Below are positions 1-11,158 of a stretch of DNA of 64,000 nt, piece by piece. Position 1 is the stretch's first letter. Each line of letters opens with the position of its first letter. Below the pieces are notes generated by a model. That model worked only from the letters and a program-made list of their open reading frames with translations. It ran no database searches and was not told the DNA's origin. The translations under genes were made by a program, and so were the position numbers. Location of the stretch: the NCBI GenBank assembly GCA_963693315.1, contig CAVNZG010000991.1, forward strand, positions 62,001 to 126,000. Reading direction: 5' to 3'. This DNA is from Diogma glabrata (lineage: Eukaryota > Arthropoda > Insecta > Diptera > Cylindrotomidae).

Positions 1-475
1 CAGTTTTTGCTCAAACTCGTCAACCGTTGTAGATTTATACAATAACAACTTGTTAGTTGCAGTATCCACGATATCTTTAAATGCGTACTCAATCACAGAT
101 TGATCTTCTACTCCACCCATTAATCCAAGCTCACGCATTAACATGATATATTTCTCCAAACTTTCATCATTCGTTTTGGTTCGCACTTGCCATTGCCTAT
201 GTATCTCAGCTCTACTTATTTTTCAGAAAATTCCAAAATTTGATGATCTTTAAACTTTCTAAAATTTTTTACATCAGTTTTCAGCTTTAAATTTGCCTTT
301 TGTCTGTGTGTCCAATTCATTTGGTCTGCTTTCAATTTCTTCGACTTAAGATTGAATTCTGTAATTCGATTCACCATCAAATGTTGTTATAGAATTTTGG
401 ACATCATTGTATCGAATTGTTTCCTCATATTGTTCATTATCATCCACCATCTGTGTTTCTTTATCTATTGTTTCT
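1..475 (-). pseudogene. Gypsy-type gag fragment, downstream part
   Basis: Read on the minus strand, this stretch encodes a capsid-like Gag of the LTR-retrotransposon type, including SRAEIHRQW, DESLEKYIMLMRELG and a later segment NKLLLYKSTTVDEFEQKL that continues off the window edge. This pattern is usual for Ty3/gypsy Gag. The frame is broken: there is a TAA where a Trp is expected after the motif FDGES-NYRIQS (about position 350), at least one frameshift shortly downstream, and another stop near 222. It is the downstream half of a gene whose start lies at about 17697, on the far side of the 17.1-kb element at 483-17608. It is an old, non-functional copy. The family is inferred from motif resemblance only. 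Confidence 0.55.
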
Positions 476-2440
476 CCTGAATCATAGAAAAATAAACTAT
501 AAGAAGCATTATTGGTAAACGAAAAACTCGTATATCAAAAAATAGAACAAAAATGTTTAATTTTTACGATGGAAACAAAGGTGAAGAGTCTAGCATTAAC
601 CATAAATATATATTGCATTCTTTCTGTCTTATATGATAGAATAAACATGACAAATCAAAATAAAAAAAGAAAAAAATTTATATGTATTTGAAATTTCTTT
701 TGCTTTTTATATTCTATTTTACTAATGAGACAACAAAAAATGCGATGGTAAAATACAATTAATAATAAAAAAAAAACTCGCATGTATTAGTGTTTCCTTT
801 GGCATGTTTATTTTAATATGTAAGGTTTTTAGAATTCATTGATAATTTTGGTTTGTTTTTGTAAGTTAAAAATGGTCAAAATAATCTTTCAATTTTTGAA
901 GAATAATTGGGTTACGCGTTGGTGTTGTTGTTTACATAGATTGATATTTAATTTATTTTTAGGTAGATTTCATATATTTATCTTTCAAATGCACTTTAAC
1001 CATATGTTTAGGTTGTTGACTTTAGTCAATTTTTTTTGGTCAGAAATTGATTTAATTTGATTTGGTTGTGTAGGATAAAAATATTTTTAAATTTCAAAAT
1101 CTATGTACTTATTAAAATTTGTATCAATTTAATGTTTTAAATTTGAATGAATGAGTTCTAAAAGAATAGATTATGAAATTTAAAAATATTATTTACTAAT
1201 AATTTGTCTTATGATAACTTTAAACAAATTGGGTTTAAAGTAGTTATGCGGTTATGTGTTCTAAAAACTTTTTTACTTTATATGGCTCAAAAATACATTT
1301 ACCTTAAAATTAATGTTTAATCATATCAAAGCGATACAGTAGATCGTTGTTTGTGAATATAATTATAACATCTGCAGCCTAATTCTGTGACTGTGAAGTG
1401 GTGAAGTGTTAAAAATTTCTTTATTTCGATTTTATCACCAAATTTTTAACAATTTTTGCGATTCTATATGCAATTTATGTGCGATGTAAGTAGGCGACTC
1501 ACTAAATATCAAACGTCAATGCATAAAATTTTCATTGATCGTTTTATTTAATAGAATTATTAAAAAAAATCCTTTATTTATTATGTCCAAATAAATTATT
1601 TTTTGTGCACAAAATATAATTGCTGAGCGAAATTAATTTTTAATTGGATTAAATAAAAAAATTGTTCAATTCATATTTCAATTGTTCAAGACATATTTAT
1701 GAGAAATGCTGAAATAAACGAGATGTCAAGTATATTGCTATTTTTTGCAGATAAGACTTATTTTGACTCTAGTGGGGTCATAATTAATATTTACTTCGGT
1801 CTGAAAGACCTAAGTATTAAATTCATGAGCCAAAAGTGTAATTCTTACCCCCACTTTTTTGGCATTTCTCGACGTTTAGGCCCGCTATACACTTGAGCTA
1901 AACTATGTGAACTATGCGAACTATGTTTTTTGTATACAACGTAATTATACAAAAAAACATTACGGAAACAAATAATTTAAAAAAATAAAATAAAAAAGGA
2001 AACATTACATTCATTATATTTTGTTTAAAAAATATTATTCGTGTTAAAACATTATTTTTTTAAAAACATAGTTCGCATAGTTTAGCTCAAGTGTATAGCG
2101 GGCCGTAAGGACTTACTGATTCTAAAAAAGCAAAAAAAAAAATGTATGTCTGTCTGCCGGCCGTCCGTCAGTCATTACCTACACTGCAGGGAAAACGGCT
2201 GGAGGGATTTCAAAAATGTTGTTTCTAAAAATAGGTTTTTACAAGGGACAGGTCCGAAAGGACGCTGTGTTCGATAACTGTACCGGAAGTGTGTCCAAAA
2301 ATCATTATGTGTGTCAAAAATAGCAAATTTTCATATTTTTGGCTTAAAAAACGTTCATTTTATGTGATTACGAGTAGGAACATTAAATTTGGAGAAATCT
2401 TGATGGTCGGGATTGGTATGTGAGATTAAAAACTAGATTA

Positions 2441-3128
2441 TTTTTTTTTTTTTTTTTTAATAAAATGTGATGTGTAGTAGGCATTACAATATGTGTCATA
2501 ACAACACATAAAAACCTTTTAAGACCAAGGTCCCACAACAACATGCGTTCTAGGGATGTTAATGGACGCAAATCTGTTTTTTTTTTGTTTTTTTAATATT
2601 TTTTGTTAAATAATGGAAAACTAAACTATAAATCCTATCACATATAAAATATGACATAGGCCAATATTTCGTGATAGGATAGGAAAAATAAAAATAAAAT
2701 AAGAGATAAAAAGCAAATTTGTTTTAAAAATTTGCAGGAACAAAACTAAAATTGGTTTGCCAATAGTCCAGCTAATGGCATAATCCTTGATTATGGGACG
2801 CAGCATATTTTTCAATGATTAAAGCTCAGATATATAGTTATATGAAAGCTCGTTTCTTCGAGCAAGCTACAGCGTTCCAGCATCAAGGAATATTCATTAG
2901 CTAAGATTGAGAGTGCTACCGTTGACTGAATACAGTTCATCCGCCAGCACCCCTAAGATATCACCTTGGCTAGTAATATCTCACTGCTATTGCCAGTGGG
3001 ATGTGATATCTCACGTTAACTCATGTGCCAATAACAGGGACTGGAGTGCGCGGGGTTGTCACACCCGTGGATCAAAAAATAGAAAAAATTAACAAAATAA
3101 TAAAAACTGATCCCTCCATGCGTACAGT
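2441..3128 (-). mobile_element. LINE-tailed SINE-like element, copy A
   Basis: This insertion interrupts the Helentron-like copy: the neighbouring sequence reads straight across it in copies 2 and 4. On the minus strand it ends in a poly-A tract (poly-T at about 2443-2458). Its last 120 or so bases match the 3' end of the LINE at 5350-5470, including the segment around ACAACAACATGCGT. The 5' portion has no LINE coding sequence but recurs at 46145-46715 with the same tail, and a diverged piece lies at 54765-54915. The likely reading is a short non-autonomous element mobilised through a borrowed LINE tail. I saw no clear pol III boxes. Confidence 0.5.
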
Positions 3129-3479
3129 TGCATTAAAAGTTTGTCAAAAAAAAGTTGTCAAGTGTGTCAAAAGAAAGATTTTTATTTATTTTTTTACCTA
3201 ATTTTTGGGAAAAAAAATAAAATTAATTGTTTGTTTGAAATGAAGTTTTATTATTATTATTGAGAATTATGGCATTATAAGTTTGTCAAAAAAATGTTGT
3301 CAAGTGTGTCAAAAGAAAGGTTTTTATTTATTTTTCACCCAATTTTTTTAGAAAAAAATAAAATTATTATAGAGAATTATGGCATTATAAGTTTGTCAAA
3401 AAATAATGTCAAGTGTATCAAAAAATGATTTCATTTGTTTTTTTAGCCATATTTTGGAAAAAAAATGTAGCTGTTTTTA

Positions 3480-3960
3480 TGACGTAAATGTAATTTAGAA
3501 TGAAATTGGACATGGAAATTTTTTAATTTGTTATAGTTTTTGAAATATTTTTGGAATTTTGAAAAAAGTTTGTATTTTTGATTTTGTAATAATTTTTGCA
3601 ATATTTTTAGAATTTCGGCAAAAGTTTTAATTTTTGATTTTGTAAGAATCTTTGGAATATTTTTAGAATTTTGAAAAATTTTTAATTTTTGATTTTATTA
3701 TAATTTTTGGAATTTTGAAAAAATTTTTAATATTTGATTTTGTAATAATTTTTGCAATATTTTTAGAATTTTGGAAAAGTTTGAATTTTTAAGAATTTTT
3801 GGAATATCATTGGAATTTAGAAAAAGTTTAAATATTTGATTTTATTCTAATTTTTGGAATATTTTTGGAATTTGGAAAAAAGTTTGATTTTATTTAATTT
3901 CTCCAATATTTTTGGAATTTTGAAAGAAATATGAATTTGTGATTTTGTAATATTTTGTCG
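3480..3960 (+). repeat. AT-rich tandem repeat core of Helentron-like copy 1
   Basis: Successive units of roughly 50-60 bp contain variants of TTTTTGATTTTGTAATAATT followed by TTTGCAATATTTTTAGAATT. The same core, with different unit numbers and order, is present in the other three copies (about 22490-23200, 27290-28020 and 48390-49010). Confidence 0.7.
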
Positions 3961-5349
3961 AAACGCTAAATGTAGAGGTTTTTGAGCAGTTTGCTGAGTG
4001 TGTCATCTTTTCACTAAATTATGTTAATATATGATCTGTTATAATTTTCCGGCAACGTATTGATGTTTCGTGTTAGTTTTGTTATAAATTTCTAAACAGA
4101 GATAAAAACATACTTGTACTTTGACAAATAGTTATGTTTGATATACATCGCTGCCCAAAACTAAAAACCATGTCCTCATAAAAGTTTTTTGCCGAATACT
4201 ATATCAAAAGCCTTAACCCAGACCGAAGTCTTGATATCTCAGAGCTGTGAGATTTCAGCCCCTCCATATTTTCGAAGTTAAATTTGAAAAAAAAATTTTT
4301 GATGTTATTTTGAAATCTAAAATAAACAAATCACATTGATGTAATTGTGTTTTTTAACATAATGGCGTTAGCAACAAAAGAATCCATTTTATTTTATCAC
4401 TAACCAAAAGTCAGTGTTAACTTTTCAGTTTTAACATTTCACTCATTTAGATTTTTTTATGGTGAAGTGATAAAAAATTTATCACTTCACAGTTACAGAA
4501 TTTGGTTGCTGTAGCCAAATTCTGTAATTGTGAAGTGGTGAAGTGATAAAAATTTCTTCGTTTCTTTTCATTAAAAAACTTATCACTTCACCGCTTCACA
4601 ATTACAGAATTTGGCTGCTGATGTTCTAAATAATACGATATAAGTTTATCCTTTGAGCTGCTTGTTTTAGGTAGATTTCATATAAAATCTACCGAATTCT
4701 TGGAGTTCCGGATAAAAGTTTAATTTTTTAACAAAATAAATTTATTAGGCGTCGTATTGTTCGAGTAGAAACATATTTTTAATGCCGGGTGAAAAACACG
4801 TGAAATCAGCAGGGTCTGGAAATGAGGTTTTAATTTTGTATATTTAGGTATTGGAATTCGTTGACATCAATAAAAAAAAGTTTTCTGCGTTTTTAGTTTT
4901 TTTTAACCCTGTCGTAAGATACAGGGTGTTGAAAAATCAAAAAATTGCTCGACCCTGGTGTATTGAAATGGCTCTACAGTCAAAACTACTGGACTGATTT
5001 TAATGTTATATAGCTCTAAATGTAGGTATTAAACAGAGCTAATGATAATTCACATTATATAAACTTGAATACTTTCTTTTATAAACATAACGGTAAAAAA
5101 TTCAAATTCGATTTTCTAGAAATGCGTATTTTTAAAATTTTTGATTTTTTAATATGTGAAAGGTACATATGTTTTGGAAATTTTTTTTATATGAACAGTT
5201 TTTTATATATGTTTTTATAATAAATTTTTAATTTTAACTCAAAATAAATATTTTACACATTTTTTATCATTTATTTAATTTTACATTACTAAGTTCCGTA
5301 GAGTTAGAATAACGTCTAGCTAAGATTGATCCATCATTTGTAGGAATGT

Positions 5350-6351
5350 ATTTTTTTTTTTTTTTTTTTTAATAAGAAGTGTTGTGTAGTAGGAATTACA
5401 AAATGTGTCACAACAACACATAGATACCTTTTAAGACGTAGGTCCCACAACAACATGCGTCTTGAGATATAGGTGGACGCTTTTTTTAAATCTTTGTGGA
5501 TTGAAAGCACTCGAGACTATTGATTCGGGCAAAGCATTCCATGTGTACGATGTACGCACAAAGAAATCTCTTTGCATTCTATTACTATGACAGTGAGTAA
5601 TCTCGACAGTTCGACCGCCCGCACACACCGATTGACGAGTAAAACGGGGAAAAACATATGTCTGAGGCATTATGGACCTGATTTCATCCGAGCACTGCTG
5701 GTGACGATATTTATAAAAAAACAACGAGATCAGCAACAGTGCGACGATGTTGCAGGGAATCAAGACCTAATGTTAAATCTCGATCACCAACAATTCGTAT
5801 AGCTCGCTTTTGAACAGAGTTCAAAAGAGCCAGGATAGTAACAGATGCAGCGCCCCAAACTTGACAACAATACTCCATACAGGGACGAATATAGGACTTA
5901 TAAATGTGGAGTAATTGATGCGGAGTAAAATATTTTTTACATCTATTGAGGAGGCCGAGTTTTCTTGACGCGCTCTTTGCCATGGCCATTATATGATCGT
6001 TCCAGAGTAAGTCATTGGATATTGTGACTCCCAATAAACGAATGCTTTCACATTCGCGTATTTGGTCGTCACACATATTAATTGAAATATCGTTGGGAAA
6101 CTCGGTCTTTGATCTGGAAACAATCAATAGCTGTGTTTTGGTGGAATTAAAATTGACCAAATTTTTGTCACCCCAATCGGCGACTTTTTTTAGGTCCTCG
6201 TTTACATTTATGGCAGCGTCTCTCCGGACGGGATTTATTCGTTCATGCATTTTACCCTTTGAAGATAGGGGGACGAATGACTTGTGCAGTGTACTATCAT
6301 CTGCAAAACTATTTATTGGGTTACTGGTGATTTGCAACAGTTCGTTGATAT
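5350..6351 (-). pseudogene. 5'-truncated APE-type LINE, RT C-terminal half, copy 1
   Basis: On the minus strand this encodes the late palm, thumb and C-terminal region of a non-LTR reverse transcriptase. The catalytic box FADDS lies at about 6304-6290, followed by a thumb segment YKSYIRPCMEYCCQVWG typical of the Jockey/CR1 group and a C-terminus ending near 5431. A one-base slip in an A-run near 5715 breaks the frame (first frame 6337-5711, second 5763-5431). A poly-A tail is seen as poly-T at about 5350-5371. The 5' end is truncated at about 6351, as expected for incomplete target-primed insertion. The right arm lacks it, so it inserted after the arms formed. The exact clade is not resolved. 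Confidence 0.7.
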
Positions 6352-6977
6352 TTGTGATATCCTCGTGTTCCAGGAATTATTTTTAAATTGGCGTATCTAT
6401 CAGCTAGTCGATTTCGTTTTGCAATGTAACCTGCCTCCGTTACATAGAAAAAATGTATGTTATATTGAAAATTGCCTGGAGCTGCTGCCCAGTTATATAA
6501 CTTCAGATGTGTTGATATAACTTTGTCGTATTCTTTCTTAAGACCCGCTCTAGCTGCTTTTATTTTTACTGTTCTTCCAATTCCATCACATCAGAACTGC
6601 TCTAACCAGGTAACGAGGAGGTACAGTCACAAAGGAGTAGTTAGTTGAAGACGTACAAACGATTTTTTGATCGCAGTACTGTAGCCACACTATATTCTGA
6701 ACTAAGCTATAATCTTATATGTTAATTGAAGTACACATAATATATATTTTTGTGTTAAAAATAATATAATATTTGCTGTGATAAAATATACTATATCAAA
6801 TATAAGGTAATCTCTCTGGACTAAAATTGCCCAGCTTTATTTTGTGAGAGTCAACAAAACATATATTGTGATTAAAAATTAACTAAAAGTCAATTTTTCT
6901 CCATAAAACAAAAGCAATACTTCCACTACACGTAAGTATCGGTAATAGTCGGTTAACAAGAAATGCTGTACCTACCC

Positions 6978-9230
6978 TTTTTATGTCACATGTAAGCGAT
7001 TTGAAAGTGTGTAGCAGCTACTCATTTCCAAGTATAAGAGAGACTAATTTTCAAGTTCCTATGCAATCATCTGATGTTGGCACACAGTGACAAAACTGAT
7101 GATGAGATAGAGTTTTTAAATTTAATTAATACAATAAACTGTTCGCATTGCGACTTTGACAAAAGTCTTGTCAGTGACTGTCAAAATTGTACAAAAAAGT
7201 CGAAACAACTCATTTCATATAAAAAGGAACTTGAAAATGTCAAAAGAAAATTAAAGTTATCGAGACTTTTGCACAATAAGTGCAAACAGAATTTTAAGCT
7301 TTTGAAACTTAAATACCGAAAAAAATGTAGTGCCACTGTTGACAATGTTATTGACAATCTCAATGCGAATGAAAGTTCTAAAAATGTTTGTTTGTAAGCT
7401 TCTGCTCAAGCAAAATTATTCATACAACAAGCATGATAAAAATTTTGCACAATGCTTGTATTATAAATCAGCTGCAACTTACAAGTATTTGAGAGATAGT
7501 TTACATTTGAAATTGCCGTCAATTTCATCAATATACAAGTGGTCTCCCATTAAGTTTATCCCACCGGGTATTAACGGAGTGTTAATGGAGTAACACAACT
7601 CTTTTTTTGTAAATTTACCACCAAACGACAAAATTTGTGTTTTAAGTTTTGACGAAATTTCAATAAAGCAAGACTTAACACACAATATTTTAATGGATAG
7701 GCTGGAAGGATTTTGTGATGATGGAACCGAAAGAAAAAGTGAGCTAGTCAGTTCAGTTCAATTTTTTATGGTACGATCATTACTTTCGAACTGGAAATAT
7801 GTCCTTAATTATGTTGTTGTCCACAAATCCTTTACATCCTCAAAATTAAATGAATTAATTATAAAAAATATTCAGATGTGTGAAGAGAAAATGGGGTTAA
7901 ATGTAGTTATGATGACTTGTGACCAAGGATCACTAAACATTCAAGCGTACAAAAATCTTGGGATTACGCTTGAAAAGCCATATTTTGAGTTTGATGGTAA
8001 GCAAATTTTTGCACAATTTGATCCACCTCATCTAATAAAGTCTGTTCGGAATGCATTATTAAAATACCCGCTTTCTCATAGTGAACACGGCATAGCTGAT
8101 ATAAATGTTATAAATAAAGTGTTTGAGCATGACACCAACAAAAATTGCAAACTATTGCCTAAACTTTCTAAAAAGCATATAATGCCCAACAACTTCGAGA
8201 AAATGAATGTTTCTTTAGCAGTTCAACTGTTGAGTAATACAGTAAGCTGTGCTATTAAAACCGTGGAACAAACATGTCCAGAAATTTTAGGAGAACATTT
8301 TGACAATGCAAAATCAAGAGCAAATTTTATTGACCGGTTCAATAATATATTTGATTGCTTAAACTCGCGAAATTTTTCATCCAGAGCACCCTACGGAGCC
8401 CCACTTAGGAGAGACAATGCCATCAATGATTATTTAAAAGATAGTTTGATTTATTTGAAAGATTTGAAAATTCTTTCTGAAAATGCAAACTATATTAAAT
8501 TTATCAAAAACTTACAAATAACGATTAATGCGCAGCTAATGTTAATAGTACATCTAGCCACCACTTATAAGGTGGATTATATATTAACTGGCAAACCAAA
8601 CAGGACGCCCTTGAAAACTTTTTTTCAAAGTTGCGGGGTAAAGGTGGCTTTAACTACATGCCTACTTGCAATGAAATCGGAGTTCATTATGCGAACATAA
8701 TTGTTACAAAACTCATTTTCCAAAGCGAGTACACTAATTGTAAGGCCGATGATGGAAATATGATTGATCTAGAGTGGAATACCTTTAAGGATATATATAA
8801 AGAAAGTTTATTGTTCGGCGAACCAGAACATGAGGAAATGCCTGAAGGGTGCGAAATAATTTATCAAGCAAATAATGACGTTATGAAAACCAATGCTATA
8901 ACTTATTATGCTGGCTATTGTGCCTTCAAGAAAATACGTTGCAATAAATGTCAGAATAAATTATTAAAAGTTCAAGAGATAACAGCACCTATAATAAATG
9001 CTATACTCGAGAAAACATTTAAAAAGTCTACTCACTATGGATCCTTGCGAGCACCTTCGTTGGAATATTCTAAAATAGCTCGCGTTTTACTGACAGTTTT
9101 TGAGCAATCATACAAAAGCAAATGCCATTCACCAAACATTTGCACGAACATAACTGAGAAATGCATTGCTATTATAGAAAGAGATTTTCCAGGTTTTATT
9201 CCTCCAAGGGGGTCAAGGATTATTTTATAA
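6978..9230 (+). pseudogene. P-superfamily transposase, broken
   Basis: The translation across three frames matches P-type transposases. It has two CxxC pairs and a lysine-rich probable coiled coil (7074-7385), a conserved stretch SIYKWSPIKFIPPG, an RNase-H-fold first aspartate in SFDE (7651-7653) and a second in TCDQGS (7921-7923). It also has FDPPHLIKSVRN, the GTP-binding-insert and late region ILTGKPNRTPL, and a candidate acidic residue in CNE (8673-8675). Lesions are a shift near 7087, a shift near 7385, an in-frame TAA at 7591-7593 and a shift near 8627. An upstream open piece from 6978 may belong to it. No N-terminal THAP zinc finger was found. It lies between the arms and is the best candidate source enzyme of this family, now dead. 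Confidence 0.75.
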
Positions 9231-9837
9231 GACTTAATAGTTTAACCCAATAAACCAATTAATTAGTTTTATTAATAATTCATTACAATAATATACATAT
9301 ACTTCATTTTAATGTTTCCTTAATTTTAATTTTTTTAACTAATGATTTTTTTAAAAATAGATTAATGATTATTTTTAACTATCTTAAATTATTTTACATT
9401 AAATAATTAATTTTAAAGAAAAAGATTTCTTACCTTGTAAACTATGTAAAATCTAAATCTATTTGTAAAATTTAAAGACGCAAGAACACAACTTCTCTCT
9501 TCACATTGAAATTAACACTGAGTAATAAATGTTTGGAGGACGAAAAAAAAGCAGCTGATTCGTTCAAATAAGCAATTTAAAATAAAAAGAATACCGTACG
9601 TCTACTCCTGCATTTCCCTGGGAATTGGAAATTGAGAAAAAAGTGCAATAAATGAAATGAAGGAAATTTTCAAATACGAAATTGTTATTTGCCGCGGCAC
9701 GGAATACTAGTTATGAAAAAATTGCAGTAATTTATTTCTCAATTCCTATTTCACGATGTACAGGAATAGGGCAACATATGTACTCAAAAAGAAAGAATAG
9801 TAGACAAAATAGTAGACCAGTGGGCATAAATTAAAGA
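9231..9837. other. AT-rich interior of the P-superfamily element, no gene
   Basis: Noncoding DNA downstream of the transposase relic. Only short homopolymeric and AT-rich stretches are visible, and no frame longer than a few dozen codons. Confidence 0.5.
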
Positions 9838-9975
9838 ATAGTACATTATGATGCTAGGACGTAAAGCGAAAGATTTTGGACGTATGTGGAGTTTGCAAAT
9901 CGAGGCGCTAGCCGAGATTTGCATCCACATTAAGTCCAAAATAGCTTACGTCCGTGCATCATATACTATTTTTTA
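9838..9975. repeat. Short inverted-repeat element (MITE), copy 1
   Basis: The ends are inverted: AATAGTACATTATGATGCTA at the left and GTGCATCATATACTATT at the right, with GGACGTAA/TTACGTCC just inside. The centre carries a second inverted pair, GCAAATCGAGGCGCTAGCC against its near complement. The same unit occurs at 10322-10452 (split by an LTR element) and at 26520-26617. No coding capacity. Confidence 0.55.
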
Positions 9976-10019
9976 TTCGCCGCAAGCAAAATATTTAAAA
10001 AAAAATGTTTTTCGTCAAA

Positions 10020-10225
10020 CGGCTGTAAAGTTTAACTTTACTGCCGCTGGAGAGTAGCTAAAGTCTTACTTTTTAGCAGGCGGCTGCAAAAGTAACGCCA
10101 TTTTATCTGCCGGCGGCTATAAAGTAGCTTTCATATTTTTACGGCGGCTGTAAAGTAATTTTCATATTTTTACAGCGGCAGTAAAGTAATTTTCATATTT
10201 TTACGGCGACAGTAAAGTAAAATAA
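10020..10225. repeat. About 33-bp minisatellite, GGCGGCTGTAAAGTAATT-type units
   Basis: Units around ACGGCGGCTGTAAAGTAATT followed by TTCATATTTTT recur at about 10134, 10167 and 10200. More diverged GC-richer units (GCCGCTGG, GGCGGCTGC, GCCGGCGGC) lie upstream from 10020. The base composition differs from the AT-rich surroundings. Confidence 0.6.
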
Positions 10226-10321
10226 CATGATATTATTAATTTGTTCAAAACAGAATGCATTTCAGTTCATTTTAATGAATTAAAATCAATAAAAATTAAT
10301 TTCAGAAAATTTATTACCCAA

Positions 10322-10452
10322 ATAGTACATTATGATGCTAGGACGTAAAGCTAAAGATTTTGAAGCTACAGATGTGCAGTTTGCAAATCGAGGCGCTAGC
10401 CGAGATTTGCACCCACATTAAGTCCAAAATAGCTTACGTCCGTGCATCATAT
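10322..10452. repeat. MITE copy 2, left part, split by an LTR retrotransposon
   Basis: This matches copy 1 up to GTGCATCATAT at 10442-10452. The remainder (ATATACTATTTT and on) resumes at 14883, directly after the 3' LTR. ATAT is present on both sides of the LTR element and is its target duplication. Confidence 0.6.
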
Positions 10453-11129
10453 TGTAATAAACTTCGTCCAGAATGGGTTAATTTTATTTACTCATTCATT
10501 AATTAAAAGTTAACTCCTTTTTCAATCTTTTATTTGTATTGCAAATTGTATTGCATAAATTAATGTAAATTAAATTTGTTATACAAATGTTTACATTAAT
10601 GAATTAAAAGGAGTTACCTAATACATTTTGCATAAATTAAATTTGAGTTCGCTAATACAAATGCAAGTATGAATGAAAACAGGTGTGGCCTATTTAAGAT
10701 GTACAGACTACGTAGTATTGATTTCTAGTGGATTATAGAAGTTTCGATTTATTTATTTTTCGATATAAATAAGCAAACAAAAATATCAGATAGTCAGTTT
10801 TACTTTTGCAATTAAAAGTGTTTATAAATATTCGCAAGTTTAAGGAATAATCGGTGGTACTTGAGCCTGGGTACTAATAGTGAAAGAATCTGAACTTAGG
10901 GGAATAGTAAATACAGATTTTACGATTCCGAATATTGTTGATTCAAATTGCGGAAAAGCGGTGAAGTTTATGGTACATAAATTGGAGACCCTGGAATTTA
11001 TTGTAAGGAAAAACGGAAGCTGCTGTAATTTGTTGACAAATAAAGTTTGAGATTCTGTTAACTAAAGATCTGTCTTTTTACTGTCGTATTTGCTCAATAA
11101 TCTAAAAGAACCAACGAAGAGTCGTTACA
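10453..11129 (+). repeat. 5' LTR of the internally deleted gypsy element
   Basis: This is 677 bp with TGT...ACA ends. A primer-binding-site-like TGGTGTCAGAAGTGGGA follows one base after it (11131). Inside, an inverted pair TAACTCCTTTT / AAAAGGAGTTA flanks another, TTAATGTAAA / TTTACATTAA (about 10510-10617), so this part can fold. An AATAAA lies near 11039. Confidence 0.85.
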
Positions 11130-11158
11130 GTGGTGTCAGAAGTGGGATTATTGAAACA

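Larger units (their letters stand above)
1791..4269 (+). mobile_element. Helentron-like non-autonomous element, copy 1
   Basis: The element starts TTACTTCGGTCTGAAAGACC and ends CAGCCCCTCCAT. The 5' ACTTCGGTCTG (1793-1803) has its exact inverse CAGACCGAAGT at 4219-4229, about 40 bp inside the 3' end. A 6-bp stem ATCTCA/TGAGAT (4236-4253) follows just before the end. The middle holds AT-rich tandem units of about 55 bp. A 5' terminal repeat matched by a 3' subterminal inverse, a 3' hairpin and a minisatellite core are the described traits of Helentron-type elements (HINE/DINE). The right arm shows the empty site. No coding capacity was seen, and about 690 bp of it is a later insertion (2441-3128). 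Confidence 0.6.
483..6471 (+). repeat. Left inverted arm of the P-superfamily element
   Basis: Segments 483-1790, 4270-5349 and about 6352-6471 align in order to the reverse complement of 17608-15107. Between them sit a Helentron-like element (1791-4269) and a LINE (5350-6351), both absent from the right arm. A short hairpin of about 105 bp near 4505-4612, built from a motif like CTGTAATTGTGAAGTGGTGA and its inverse, is also left-arm specific. Over the stretches I compared by eye the arms are close to identical, with isolated substitutions and a few small indels. Confidence 0.8.

Noticed and set aside
839..1060. A 73-codon ORF that appears identically at 17252-17031 on the other strand
   Set aside because: The identity is explained by the inverted arms. 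The sequence is Phe/Leu/Ile-rich like chance frames in AT-rich DNA and matches nothing I know.
7385..7410. Intron explaining the first transposase frameshift (GTAAGC donor)
   Set aside because: The nearest fitting acceptor would leave an intron of under 20 bases, so a frameshift is simpler.
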